This document shows, piece after piece, positions 18,681 to 27,396 of a stretch of DNA of 64,000 nucleotides; the first letter of the stretch is position 1; each line of letters opens with the position of its first letter. The notes beneath the pieces were generated by a model. That model ran no database searches. It was not told the DNA's origin and was given only the letters and a program-made list of their open reading frames with translations. The stretch is from Flavobacterium lutivivi (GTDB lineage: Bacteria > Bacteroidota > Bacteroidia > Flavobacteriales > Flavobacteriaceae): assembly GCF_014642275.1 (NCBI RefSeq), contig NZ_BMIM01000006.1, positions 1-64,000 on the forward strand. The letters run 5' to 3'. The position numbers and the translations under genes are program-made.

Positions 18681-21093
18681 ATTCTTTAATGAATTTCTGC
18701 AAAGCGATTCCTTTTTCGGTTATAAGTTTTATGTAATAACTACCAGTTTTCAAATTAGACACATCAATAGTTTCTTTTGGGCTAGTGACAAGTTGCATCA
18801 ACTGACCAAGTGAATTGTAGATAGACAAAGAACTAATAGTAATGTCTTGTAGATTGCTTATTGCCAAAACATCTTTGGTAGGATTTGGATACATGCTGAA
18901 ATAATGCCCAAAATCAACATCAGGCTTACCTAATAATGTCACAGTTGTTGTAGCAGTGTTGGTGATAATAGGAAAATTATAATCAAAGTAAATGTTTGCT
19001 GTGTTATTAAAAGTGTTACCAACAACCAAAGTTGGTTTAGTTTTGATTTTAAAAGACACATAGCCATCATTATTGGCATCATCAAACGGAAGATTAATAT
19101 TTTCAAAAATAAACTCTACTTTTCCGGTGGTGTTGTTCATTCTAGTAAAAAAATCATGACTACAACGAAGCGGAACTAAAGAAGCTAATTCAAATTTTGT
19201 AGTATCAATAATATCGGCAACAACGATATTCTCCGCTGGAGCTGTTCCTGTGTTTTCAAAACGAATGATATAATGAACAAATTCCCCAACCATATCTGGT
19301 GCTATGGTTGCTCCTTCTAAACAAGTTTTATCATTTGGGTCAAAAGAGTTGACAACCGTTTGGTTTAACGTGAAGATATTATCGATAGGAATTTCATCAT
19401 TTGCCTCATCGATAGATATAGAAGCTGTGTAAACTAAAACATCACCATTATTTACAGCAGGAATTTCCATTGGTGAATTAATGTTGAATGTCAAATCAAT
19501 TTCTCTAGTTTCAAATGGATTAAGGTTAGTAAAATCCCAACTTAAGTTATTTGAAGAAAAACCAGTGTTGATAGGTGTTGTATTTATCAAGTCCAGAACT
19601 AAATCATTATAATTTAAATTCAAAGAACCATTGGCAACCTGATTTCCTTTATTCGTATAAATTATTTTATAGGTTGAATCAAAACCAGGACGAGCAATGC
19701 TAATTGGAACTATCTTAACTTCTAAATCATTATGAACTCCGTTAGCAGTTATACAAAAATCTTGAGTAAAAGGGTTTGCTATTGTTGGAAAAGTAACTGT
19801 TGATGAAGACGGAGAAACGTTAAAATAATTCAGGTTTTCAAACACTGGAGTTATTATATGAGTTCCTTCTTGAACAGGAATAGAATAATTCCCTGTATTA
19901 TTGGCTATTATTGTTCCAGAATTTGTTCCATCTGAAATAGAGAATTTTAAATTAGGAAATGCAATATCATCAATACCGCAGCCATTATTGTCAGCATCAA
20001 ATCTAATTGTTCCTTGAATAGTAAAATATTCTCCACCAGGAACAAATGAACAATAGTTATTGACTTGTACTTGGTTTTCTAAGCCTAATTGATTTATTCT
20101 TGCTTGAATAAAAGGTTGTTCAGCTTCATCAACACAAATAAAAGACAAGTTAGGACAATTACTTATGCTTAAATTTAAAGTGGGAACTTGAGTAAATGTA
20201 TCTCCATCTTGGCATGTAATCTGAGTGTGACTAAATCCATTTTTTAAAATAACAATTTGCAAATTTGGACAGTTTACAATATGAATTTCTCCCATTTCAT
20301 GTGGCTCACAGTCATAAATAGTTTTAAAATTCCCAAAATCAACACTAGTATTATTCGAAGAATAATGCACATTATTTGCATGCACACCATCAGGAATAAA
20401 ATCAATAGCATTGTTTCCTAAATTGAGAATATCAACAATAACATTTCCAGTCACAATTGATGAATCAATGCCGTTATTGCTGCTTATTCCTAAAAAATTG
20501 AAGAATGATGATTGAAAATGTACAGATGTTAAATTATTGTTTGAGGCAGATAGTGAACCTGCCTGAATATTATTTATTGAAAGCTCTGTCAATTGATTAT
20601 TTCTTAAATCTATTTCATTAACAAAATATGCATCCTCGAGTGTAAGAGTTGTGAAATGATTATAACTAAGATTTAAAGAACCTTCTGTATCAGTTGGTTG
20701 TGACTGATTAAAATTAACATTTAAAGAATTTAATAAATTATGACTAGCATTTAAACTAATAAGTTCAATGTTGTTTGCTATTGAGAGGCTTGTTAATTGA
20801 TTATTTTCAACATTTAAACTAAATAAATTAACAAAACTGTTAATTCCTGTTAGATTTGAAATAGAACTATTTGATATGTCAAGCTGCGATACTAATCCTG
20901 CCTCGCTTTCTTGTATTTCTCCATCATCATTAGCATCAATTTTAATATATCCAAAGTCAAAACTATACGCAATTTGATTTTCTGGGCTGGATTGCAACAA
21001 TTTTGCCTTAAAATTGGCATCAGGAATATTCACAATTTGAGCATAAGAAATAACAACAGAAAGAAACGTAAAAAGAAAGAATAGCTTTTTCAT
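18679..21093 (-). CDS. Leucine-rich repeat T9SS cargo protein with DUF7619-like domain
   Basis: I place the start at the ATG at 21093 (804 residues), which opens the signal peptide MKKLFFLFTFLSVVISYAQ and follows a -7 box at 21112-21119. After NIPDANFKAKLLQ and a calcium-loop-like DANDDGEIQESEA come short leucine-rich repeats over about 60-260. A prealbumin-like beta domain follows (about 355-440). The segment NSFDPNDKTCLEGATI...GEFVHYIIRFENTGTAPAENIVV matches the DUF7619 conserved-repeat domain. A T9SS type A tail (MYPNPTKDVLAI ... SYYIKLITEKG) ends the protein. Probably a surface or secreted binding protein. Confidence 0.88.
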   Translation of the reverse strand: MKKLFFLFTFLSVVISYAQIVNIPDANFKAKLLQSSPENQIAYSFDFGYIKIDANDDGEIQESEAGLVSQLDISNSSISNLTGINSFVNLFSLNVENNQLTSLSIANNIELISLNASHNLLNSLNVNFNQSQPTDTEGSLNLSYNHFTTLTLEDAYFVNEIDLRNNQLTELSINNIQAGSLSASNNNLTSVHFQSSFFNFLGISSNNGIDSSIVTGNVIVDILNLGNNAIDFIPDGVHANNVHYSSNNTSVDFGNFKTIYDCEPHEMGEIHIVNCPNLQIVILKNGFSHTQITCQDGDTFTQVPTLNLSISNCPNLSFICVDEAEQPFIQARINQLGLENQVQVNNYCSFVPGGEYFTIQGTIRFDADNNGCGIDDIAFPNLKFSISDGTNSGTIIANNTGNYSIPVQEGTHIITPVFENLNYFNVSPSSSTVTFPTIANPFTQDFCITANGVHNDLEVKIVPISIARPGFDSTYKIIYTNKGNQVANGSLNLNYNDLVLDLINTTPINTGFSSNNLSWDFTNLNPFETREIDLTFNINSPMEIPAVNNGDVLVYTASISIDEANDEIPIDNIFTLNQTVVNSFDPNDKTCLEGATIAPDMVGEFVHYIIRFENTGTAPAENIVVADIIDTTKFELASLVPLRCSHDFFTRMNNTTGKVEFIFENINLPFDDANNDGYVSFKIKTKPTLVVGNTFNNTANIYFDYNFPIITNTATTTVTLLGKPDVDFGHYFSMYPNPTKDVLAISNLQDITISSLSIYNSLGQLMQLVTSPKETIDVSNLKTGSYYIKLITEKGIALQKFIKE

Positions 21094-21111
21094 AAAAAAT
21101 GAATTGATTAT

Positions 21112-21119
21112 CAAATTTA
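21112..21119 (-). promoter_or_regulatory. -7 box for the leucine-rich repeat gene
   Basis: Minus-strand TAAATTTG fits TAnnTTTG and lies 18 bp before the ATG at 21093. It also overlaps the longer reading frame, supporting the shorter start. Confidence 0.5.
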
Positions 21120-21155
21120 TGAAAAAACACGACAACTCTTATGTTTGTTTTAAAC

Positions 21156-21187
21156 AAAAAAGCATCGAGAAATTCGATGCTTTTTTA
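21156..21187 (-). terminator. Terminator of sucD, copy 2 of a duplicated hairpin
   Basis: The stem 21162-21168 with 21174-21180 has the same 19-base core as the hairpin at 18653-18671, with A-runs and T-runs on either side. It lies just past the sucD stop. Confidence 0.8.
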
Positions 21188-21209
21188 TTTATTATTTATA
21201 AATATTGGT

Positions 21210-22082
21210 TTAGCCCAACACTTCTTTTACTTTTTTGCCTATTTCAGCAGGAGAATCTACAACGTGAATACCATTCTCTCTCATGATGCGTTTTTTAGCT
21301 TCAGCAGTATCATCTGCACCACCAACGATAGCACCAGCATGTCCCATTGTTCTTCCTTTTGGAGCTGTTTCACCAGCAATAAAACCTACAACAGGTTTTC
21401 TATTTCCATCAGCTTTAATCCATTTGGCTGCATCTGCTTCCAATTGACCGCCAATTTCTCCAATCATAATGATACATTCAGTTTCAGGATCATTCATCAA
21501 TAACTCTACTGCTTCTTTAGTAGTTGTTCCAATGATTGGATCACCACCAATACCAATAGCTGTTGTTATACCTAAACCTTGCTTCACTACTTGGTCTGCA
21601 GCTTCATAGGTCAACGTTCCTGATTTTGAAACGATACCAACTTTTCCTTTTTTGAAAACAAAACCTGGCATAATACCTACTTTTGCTTCTTCTGGAGTTA
21701 TAACTCCAGGACAGTTTGGACCAATTAAACGGCAGTTTTTAGATTTTATATAATTGTAAGCTTTAATCATATCAGCAACAGGAATACCTTCTGTAATGGC
21801 AATAATTACTTTTATGCCTGCATCAGCAGCTTCCATAATTGCATCAGCAGCAAAAGCTGGTGGAACAAAAATGATTGATGTATCTGCTCCTACTTGATCA
21901 ACAGCATCTTTAACTGTATTGAAAACTGGTTTTTCAAGATGTGTTGTTCCTCCTTTGCCTGGTGTTACTCCACCAACAACATTGGTACCATATTCAATCA
22001 TTTGAGAAGCATGAAATGTTCCTTCGCTACCTGTAAAACCTTGAACAATTATTTTTGAATTTTTATTTACTAAAACGCTCAT
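21210..22082 (-). CDS. sucD: Succinate-CoA ligase, alpha subunit
   Basis: The alpha subunit of the TCA-cycle enzyme that interconverts succinyl-CoA and succinate with nucleotide triphosphate formation. It binds CoA through the N-terminal Rossmann domain ([28 protein letters not shown]) and carries the phosphorylated histidine H248 in [12 protein letters not shown]. At 290 residues it is full length. No sucC is present in the window, so the beta subunit is encoded elsewhere, as is common in flavobacteria. A -7 box lies 32 bp upstream. Confidence 0.96.
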   Translation of the reverse strand: MSVLVNKNSKIIVQGFTGSEGTFHASQMIEYGTNVVGGVTPGKGGTTHLEKPVFNTVKDAVDQVGADTSIIFVPPAFAADAIMEAADAGIKVIIAITEGIPVADMIKAYNYIKSKNCRLIGPNCPGVITPEEAKVGIMPGFVFKKGKVGIVSKSGTLTYEAADQVVKQGLGITTAIGIGGDPIIGTTTKEAVELLMNDPETECIIMIGEIGGQLEADAAKWIKADGNRKPVVGFIAGETAPKGRTMGHAGAIVGGADDTAEAKKRIMRENGIHVVDSPAEIGKKVKEVLG

Positions 22083-22114
22083 TTGTGTGTTTGTTTTTTT
22101 AATTTGTTGTGTTG

Positions 22115-22122
22115 CAAAAGTA
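22115..22122 (-). promoter_or_regulatory. -7 box upstream of sucD
   Basis: Minus-strand TACTTTTG fits TAnnTTTG, 32 bp before the sucD start, within the 112-bp gap after the NTF2-like gene. Confidence 0.5.
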
Positions 22123-22194
22123 TGAAATACTAATTAGTTTTTATGAATAGCTATTAGTTTTTTTGTAAAATTTCTATACATTAAATAAACTATT

Positions 22195-22554
22195 TTACAG
22201 TTGGCTCATTTGAAAACCTCTATACAATTTCCCGTCTTTAAGTTCCCAAATTACCATGAAATGTGCTAGAAGCATTTCTTCTCTTGGGTTTTCAACGGTT
22301 TTCACAAAATGTGAATAACGAACAGCAACACTATTCTTGTCTTCTAGAATATGAGTAATTCTATGTTTGGAACGAACATATGCCTTGCTTAAATCTTCAC
22401 TCATAGAAATAATTTGTTCTCTATTCATCGTCAAAAAACCTTTAGAACTATGCCATTCCAAAATCACTTCTGGATGAAGAAAACTATTCACTGTATCCTT
22501 TTCAAGCAATACATCAGATTTATAAAACTTTTCAACTATCTCTTTTGCTGACAT
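22195..22554 (-). CDS. NTF2-like/SnoaL-type small protein
   Basis: A 119-residue cytoplasmic protein with the NTF2-like pattern: a leading helix (SAKEIVEKFYKSDVL), then FLHPEVILEWHSSKGFLTMNREQI and strands ending HFMVIWELKDGKLYRGFQMSQL. Such folds serve as small-molecule binding or isomerase domains, and the specific role here is unknown. It begins one base after the stop of the lpxD-like gene, so the two are almost certainly co-transcribed. Confidence 0.8.
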   Translation of the reverse strand: MSAKEIVEKFYKSDVLLEKDTVNSFLHPEVILEWHSSKGFLTMNREQIISMSEDLSKAYVRSKHRITHILEDKNSVAVRYSHFVKTVENPREEMLLAHFMVIWELKDGKLYRGFQMSQL

Positions 22555-22555
22555 T

Positions 22556-23485
22556 TTACTTTAATTTTTCAATAATCTCTGGAATTTTTTTAACGTTTGC
22601 CAGTTGTTTTAATTTTTCTCTTGACTCTTCAATTGGAGTACCAAAATATGTTTTTCCTCCTTCAACAGACTTCGTTACACCTGTTTGTCCTAATATAACC
22701 GCTTTACTCCCAATGGTAATACCACTAGTTGTTCCTACTTGTCCCCAAAGCGTAACTTCATCTTCTATAACTACACAACCAGCTATACCTGTTTGTGAAG
22801 CTATCAGACATTTTTTACCAATAATGGTATCATGACCTACATGTACCTGATTGTCAATTTTTGTTCCTTCACCAATGGTTGTATCACCAGTAACGCCTTT
22901 ATCAATGGTGCAAAGAGCACCTATTCCAACATTGTTTTCTATAACAACTCTTCCACAAGAAAGCAGTTGATCAAATCCCTCGGGACGTTTTTTATAATAA
23001 AAAGCATCTGCACCAAGAACTGTTCCTGAATGAATGATTACATTGTCGCCAATAATTGTGTTGTCATAGACTATTACGTTGGCATGAAGAATAGAATTTT
23101 TGCCAATTTTTACATTGTTTCCAATGAAACAATTAGGTTGAATTATAGTTCCTTCACCAATGACAGCTGAAGCAGAAATACTCGAGGTACAAATGGTAAA
23201 TGGATTGAAATGCTTTGAAAGTTTATTAAAATCTCTAAATGGATCATCAGAAATAAGAAGTGCTTTTCCTTCAGGACATTCAACTTCCTTATTGATTAAT
23301 ACGATTGTAGCAGCAGATTGCAGAGCTTTATCATAATATTTTGGATGATCAACAAAAACAATATCTCCAGAAGTTACCACATGAATTTCATTCATGCCTT
23401 CCACAGGAAAATTATCATCACCAACATATTGACAATCAATTATTGATGCTATTTCTTTTAAAGTATATGTCTTAGAGAATTTCAT
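22556..23485 (-). CDS. LpxD-like acyltransferase, second copy
   Basis: A 309-residue left-handed beta-helix protein. It has the LpxD-type N-terminal domain ([18 protein letters not shown] ... [15 protein letters not shown]), followed by many hexapeptide repeats from about residue 105 to 280. The histidine in [12 protein letters not shown] matches the LpxD catalytic position. It differs clearly from the 340-residue LpxD at 26350-27372 in the same cluster, so the two are paralogs rather than a recent duplication. It might acylate a different UDP-sugar or contribute a different lipid A acyl chain. It lies 75 bp downstream of efp. Confidence 0.85.
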   Translation of the reverse strand: MKFSKTYTLKEIASIIDCQYVGDDNFPVEGMNEIHVVTSGDIVFVDHPKYYDKALQSAATIVLINKEVECPEGKALLISDDPFRDFNKLSKHFNPFTICTSSISASAVIGEGTIIQPNCFIGNNVKIGKNSILHANVIVYDNTIIGDNVIIHSGTVLGADAFYYKKRPEGFDQLLSCGRVVIENNVGIGALCTIDKGVTGDTTIGEGTKIDNQVHVGHDTIIGKKCLIASQTGIAGCVVIEDEVTLWGQVGTTSGITIGSKAVILGQTGVTKSVEGGKTYFGTPIEESREKLKQLANVKKIPEIIEKLK

Positions 23486-23499
23486 TCTTTTTAGTTTTC

Positions 23500-23547
23500 A
23501 GTTGCAGTCGCAGTATTCAACATCACAAAACTGTGACTGTGAACTGA
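23500..23547. repeat. Imperfect inverted repeat between efp and the lpxD-like gene
   Basis: 23500-23515 (CAGTTGCAGTCGCAGT) and the reverse complement of 23531-23547 agree at most positions, with about 15 bases between. It could form a hairpin in the transcript before the lpxD-like gene. Function unknown. Confidence 0.5.
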
Positions 23548-23560
23548 GACTTTCAACTTT

Positions 23561-24121
23561 TTATACTCTTTCTATATACTTTCCTGTTGCGGTATCAATT
23601 TTAATTTTGTCGCCTTCGTTGATAAATAAAGGTACATTTATTGAAGCGCCAGTTTCTACCGTTGCAGGTTTAGTAGCATTTGTTGCAGTATTTCCTTTTA
23701 CACCAGGTTCAGCATATGTAACTTCAAGAATTATGGAAGCAGGCATATCTACTGCAAGAGGCAAATCGGTTTCTGTATTGATTTGAACCATAACATTTGT
23801 TCCTTCTTTTAATAATTCTGGAGCATCCAAAACATCTTTATTTAAAGTAATTTGCTCAAATGTTTCAGTATTCATGAAATGAAAATCACTTCCTTCAGAA
23901 TATAAATATTGAAAAGTATGTGTTTCTACACGAACAGTATCTATTTTATGTCCTGCCGAAAACGTATTATCCAATACTTTCCCAGTTGTTAAGCTTTTTA
24001 GTTTTGTTCTAACAAACGCAGGTCCTTTTCCTGGTTTAACATGTAGAAATTCAACAATTTTATAAATATCATGATTAAACTTAATACACAATCCGTTTCT
24101 AATATCAGCTGTTGACGCCAT
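23561..24121 (-). CDS. efp: Translation elongation factor P
   Basis: EF-P helps ribosomes stalled at polyproline stretches. The 186-residue protein has the three OB-like domains. The tip loop HVKPGKGPAFVRTKLKSL places the functional lysine at K32, in a PGKGPA context. The C-terminal domain ends GDKIKIDTATGKYIERV, as usual. It lies downstream of lpxA by 31 bp on the same strand, in the conserved Bacteroidota lipid A-efp gene order. No EF-P-modifying enzyme gene is seen in the window. Confidence 0.96.
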   Translation of the reverse strand: MASTADIRNGLCIKFNHDIYKIVEFLHVKPGKGPAFVRTKLKSLTTGKVLDNTFSAGHKIDTVRVETHTFQYLYSEGSDFHFMNTETFEQITLNKDVLDAPELLKEGTNVMVQINTETDLPLAVDMPASIILEVTYAEPGVKGNTATNATKPATVETGASINVPLFINEGDKIKIDTATGKYIERV

Positions 24122-24152
24122 TTTAATATAAATTTAGTTTTAATAATTTGTT

Positions 24153-24938
24153 TTAATAAGCTCCTGTGTAACCCTTCATAATACCTCGAGAAGAACTACG
24201 AATAAATTGTAGTATTTCATCTCTTTCTGGTGTTGCTGCCATTTCGGCTTCAATAATTGCCATAGCTTGAGAAGTGTTATAATTTTTTTGATATAAAATT
24301 CTATAAATATCCTGTATTTCTCTAATTTTTTCTGAAGTAAAACCTCTTCTTCTCAATCCTACTGAGTTAATCCCAACATATGAAAGTGGTTCTTTGGCAG
24401 CTTTTGTATATGGTGGAACATCTTTTCTAACTAATGAACCTCCAGAAATCATAGCATGTTCGCCGATATGAATAAATTGATGAACGGCAGCCAAACCTCC
24501 AATAATAGCAAAGTTTCCAACGACTACATGTCCTGCAAGCGCAACACCATTTACGACAATAGCATTGTCACCTATGTGGCAATCGTGGGCAATATGTGCG
24601 GTTGCCATTATCAGACAGTTTTTACCAATAACCGTTTGACCAGATGCAATTGTACCTCTATTGATAGTTACACATTCTCTAATCGTTGAATTATCACCAA
24701 TTATAGCTAGAGAATCTTCGCCACCAAATTTTAAATCTTGAGGAACAGCAGCAATAACAGCTCCTGGAAATATGTTACAATTTTTTCCAATTCTTGCTCC
24801 TTCCATGATTGTAACATTGGAACCTATCCAAGTTCCTTCGCCTATGACAACATTGTTATGGATTGTTGTGAATGGTTCAATAACTACATTTTTTGCAATT
24901 TTTGCTCCAGGATGAACGTATGCTAAAGGTTGATTCAT
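24153..24938 (-). CDS. lpxA: UDP-N-acetylglucosamine acyltransferase
   Basis: LpxA performs the first step of lipid A synthesis, attaching a 3-hydroxyacyl chain to UDP-GlcNAc. At 261 residues it is full length. Hexapeptide repeats cover about 1-190, and the catalytic histidine is in MATAHIAHDCHIGDNAIV. The C-terminal helical domain begins SVGLRRRGFTSEKIREIQDIYRILY, a strong LpxA signature. The gene starts 8 bp after lpxC-fabZ and is part of the same transcript. Confidence 0.96.
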   Translation of the reverse strand: MNQPLAYVHPGAKIAKNVVIEPFTTIHNNVVIGEGTWIGSNVTIMEGARIGKNCNIFPGAVIAAVPQDLKFGGEDSLAIIGDNSTIRECVTINRGTIASGQTVIGKNCLIMATAHIAHDCHIGDNAIVVNGVALAGHVVVGNFAIIGGLAAVHQFIHIGEHAMISGGSLVRKDVPPYTKAAKEPLSYVGINSVGLRRRGFTSEKIREIQDIYRILYQKNYNTSQAMAIIEAEMAATPERDEILQFIRSSSRGIMKGYTGAY

Positions 24939-24946
24939 AATTTCGA

Positions 24947-26335
24947 TTAATTTTTCTTAACAATTTGTGCCATTAATTCGGCTTCTGTTACAAGTCTACC
25001 ATTTGCATAAGCGCTTGCCTGCATGTGGCAAATTCCTCTTCTGATTGGTGATATCAAATCGCATTTGAATACCAAAGTATCACCAGGAAGAACTTTATGT
25101 TTGAATTTTACGTTGTCAATTTTCATGAAATATGTCAAGTAGTTTTCTGGATCTGGAACAGAACTCAAAATAAGAATTCCACCTGTTTGAGCCATTGCTT
25201 CTACTATGAGAACTCCAGGCATTACTGGTGCTCCAGGAAAATGTCCTATAAAATAATCTTCATTCATAGTTACATTTTTCAATCCAACTACGCAACTTTC
25301 TGTCATTTCTAAAATTTTGTCAACCAACAAAAATGGTGGTCTATGTGGCAACATTGACATGATTTTATTAACATCCATCAATGGTTCTTTGTTGAGGTCA
25401 AAAACCGGAATTTGATTTCGTTGTTCAATCTTTATTATTTTGGAAAGTTTTTTTGCAAATTGAGTATTTACAAAATGACCAGGCTTATTGGCTATTACTT
25501 TTCCTTTTATTTTTGTGCCAACAAGAGCCAAATCTCCAATTACATCGAGTAATTTGTGACGAGCAGCTTCATTTGGGTAATGCAATGTTAAATTATCAAG
25601 AATTCCATTAGGTTTTACTGATATATTTTCTTTTCCAAAGGCAACTTTCAGGTTTTCCATTGTTTTTGCAGATATTTCTTTATCTACATAAACAATAGCA
25701 TTATTCAAATCTCCACCTTTAATAAGGCCATTATCCAAAAGAGTTTCTAGTTCATGCAAAAAACTAAATGTTCTAGAGTCAGCAATTTCAGTTTTAAACT
25801 CTGAAATACTTTTCATGGTTGCGTTTTGGGTTCCTAAAACTTTAGTCCCAAAATCTACCATTGCAGTAACTTGATAATCATCTGCAGGCATAAGAATTAT
25901 TTCGCTACCAGTTGCTTCATCAGTATATGAAATCACTTCTTTCACTACATAATACACTCTTTCTGCGCTTTGCTCTACTATTTCGGCTTTTTCTATTGCT
26001 TCAACAAAAAACTTTGAAGAACCATCCATAATCGGTGGTTCAGAGGCATTTAGTTCAATTATAACATTGTCAATATCGCAACCTACAAATGCTGCAAGAA
26101 CATGCTCTGAAGTTTGAATTTTTACACCAAGTTTTTCAAGATTTGTACCACGTTGTGTGTTGACTACATAGTTTGCATCTGCCTCAATTATAGGCGAACC
26201 TTCCAAGTCAACTCTAACAAATGTAAATCCATTGTTTACAGGAGCAGGCTTGAATGTCATTGTTACTTCTTGTCCAGTATGCAGTCCAACTCCTTTTAGA
26301 GTAATCTCATTCTTTATGGTCTTTTGTTTAACCAT
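24947..26335 (-). CDS. lpxC-fabZ: Bifunctional LpxC deacetylase / FabZ dehydratase
   Basis: A 462-residue natural fusion of UDP-3-O-acyl-GlcNAc deacetylase (residues about 1-305) and 3-hydroxyacyl-ACP dehydratase (about 310-462). The LpxC half opens with NEITLKGVGLHTGQEVTMTF and holds the zinc-site histidine in SEHVLAAFVG. The FabZ half has LPHRPPFLLVDKIL and the catalytic stretch GHFPGAPVMPGVLIVEAMAQTGG. The fusion is characteristic of Bacteroidota. It couples lipid A commitment to fatty acid elongation in one protein. Confidence 0.97.
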   Translation of the reverse strand: MVKQKTIKNEITLKGVGLHTGQEVTMTFKPAPVNNGFTFVRVDLEGSPIIEADANYVVNTQRGTNLEKLGVKIQTSEHVLAAFVGCDIDNVIIELNASEPPIMDGSSKFFVEAIEKAEIVEQSAERVYYVVKEVISYTDEATGSEIILMPADDYQVTAMVDFGTKVLGTQNATMKSISEFKTEIADSRTFSFLHELETLLDNGLIKGGDLNNAIVYVDKEISAKTMENLKVAFGKENISVKPNGILDNLTLHYPNEAARHKLLDVIGDLALVGTKIKGKVIANKPGHFVNTQFAKKLSKIIKIEQRNQIPVFDLNKEPLMDVNKIMSMLPHRPPFLLVDKILEMTESCVVGLKNVTMNEDYFIGHFPGAPVMPGVLIVEAMAQTGGILILSSVPDPENYLTYFMKIDNVKFKHKVLPGDTLVFKCDLISPIRRGICHMQASAYANGRLVTEAELMAQIVKKN

Positions 26336-26349
26336 GATAATATATTAGT

Positions 26350-27372
26350 TTAGTTATCTATTTTCTTTTTTAAATCTTCTAAATCAGAAACAATTTTTGG
26401 TAAGTTTCTGAAATGAACATAGGATTTATTCCAATCACCATAATTGAAAGCTGGACTACCTTGTATCGTTTCACCATCTGAGATGCTTTTGCCAATACCT
26501 GATTGAGCTTGAATTCTTACTCTATCTCCAATAGTAATGTGTCCAACAATTCCAACTTGTCCACCAATCATGCAGTTTTTTCCAATTTTGGTTGAACCAG
26601 CAACGCCTGTTTGTGAGGCTATAACTGTGTTTTCACCAATTTCGACATTGTGAGCAATTTGTATTTGATTATCAAGTTTTACTCCTTTTCTAATGATTGT
26701 TGAACCTAAAGTTGCTCTATCAATGGTTGTACAAGCACCAATATCAACACTATCTTCAATAATTACATTGCCAATTTGAGGAACTTTACTGTAAGTTCCA
26801 TCTTCTGCTGGAGCAAACCCAAATCCATCCGAACCTATAATACAACCTGAGTGAATGGTACAATTTTTACCAATTATACTTTCGGAATAAATTCTAACTC
26901 CAGCAAAAAGAATTGTATTATCTCCAATTGTTACATTATCACCTATAAAACAATTGGGATAAATTTTAACATTGTTCCCAATAGTCACATTTTTGCCTAA
27001 ATAACTAAAACTTCCCAGATATAGGTTTTCGCCATACACAACATTATCCGATATAACCGTTGGTTGCTCGATACCTGATTTCATCAATTTGACTTGATTG
27101 TAATACTCAAGTAGCTTTGAAAACGCTTTGTAGGCATCTTCTACTTTTATCAAAGTAGTAGATATTTCGTTTTCTGGCTCAAAGGTATTGTTGACAATAG
27201 TTATTGAGGCTTTTGTAGAGTATATATAATTGGCATATTTTGGATTTGCCAAAAAAGTAATTGAACCATCGGTTCCTTCTTCTATTTTAGCAAGTTTAAA
27301 GACTTCGGCATTGGGATTTCCCACTACTTCGCCTTCCAGAATTCCTGCGATTTGTTCTGCTGTAAATTTCAT
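26350..27372 (-). CDS. lpxD: UDP-3-O-acylglucosamine N-acyltransferase
   Basis: LpxD adds the N-linked hydroxyacyl chain to the lipid A precursor. The 340-residue protein has the N-terminal domain (FTAEQIAGILEGEVVGNP ... GSITFLANPKYANYIYSTKA), hexapeptide repeats from about 105 to 310 and the catalytic histidine in NQIQIAHNVEIG. It leads the lpxD, lpxC-fabZ, lpxA, efp series with gaps of 8-31 bp. A promoter box ends five bases before its ATG, so this cluster probably has its own, almost leaderless transcript in addition to read-through from menD. Confidence 0.95.
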   Translation of the reverse strand: MKFTAEQIAGILEGEVVGNPNAEVFKLAKIEEGTDGSITFLANPKYANYIYSTKASITIVNNTFEPENEISTTLIKVEDAYKAFSKLLEYYNQVKLMKSGIEQPTVISDNVVYGENLYLGSFSYLGKNVTIGNNVKIYPNCFIGDNVTIGDNTILFAGVRIYSESIIGKNCTIHSGCIIGSDGFGFAPAEDGTYSKVPQIGNVIIEDSVDIGACTTIDRATLGSTIIRKGVKLDNQIQIAHNVEIGENTVIASQTGVAGSTKIGKNCMIGGQVGIVGHITIGDRVRIQAQSGIGKSISDGETIQGSPAFNYGDWNKSYVHFRNLPKIVSDLEDLKKKIDN

Positions 27373-27377
27373 CGTGA

Positions 27378-27385
27378 CAAAAGTA
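27378..27385 (-). promoter_or_regulatory. -7 box directly before lpxD
   Basis: Minus-strand TACTTTTG fits TAnnTTTG and is separated from the lpxD ATG by five bases, implying a leaderless or near-leaderless message for the lipid A genes. Confidence 0.55.
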
Positions 27386-27396
27386 TAAAAAAAATT

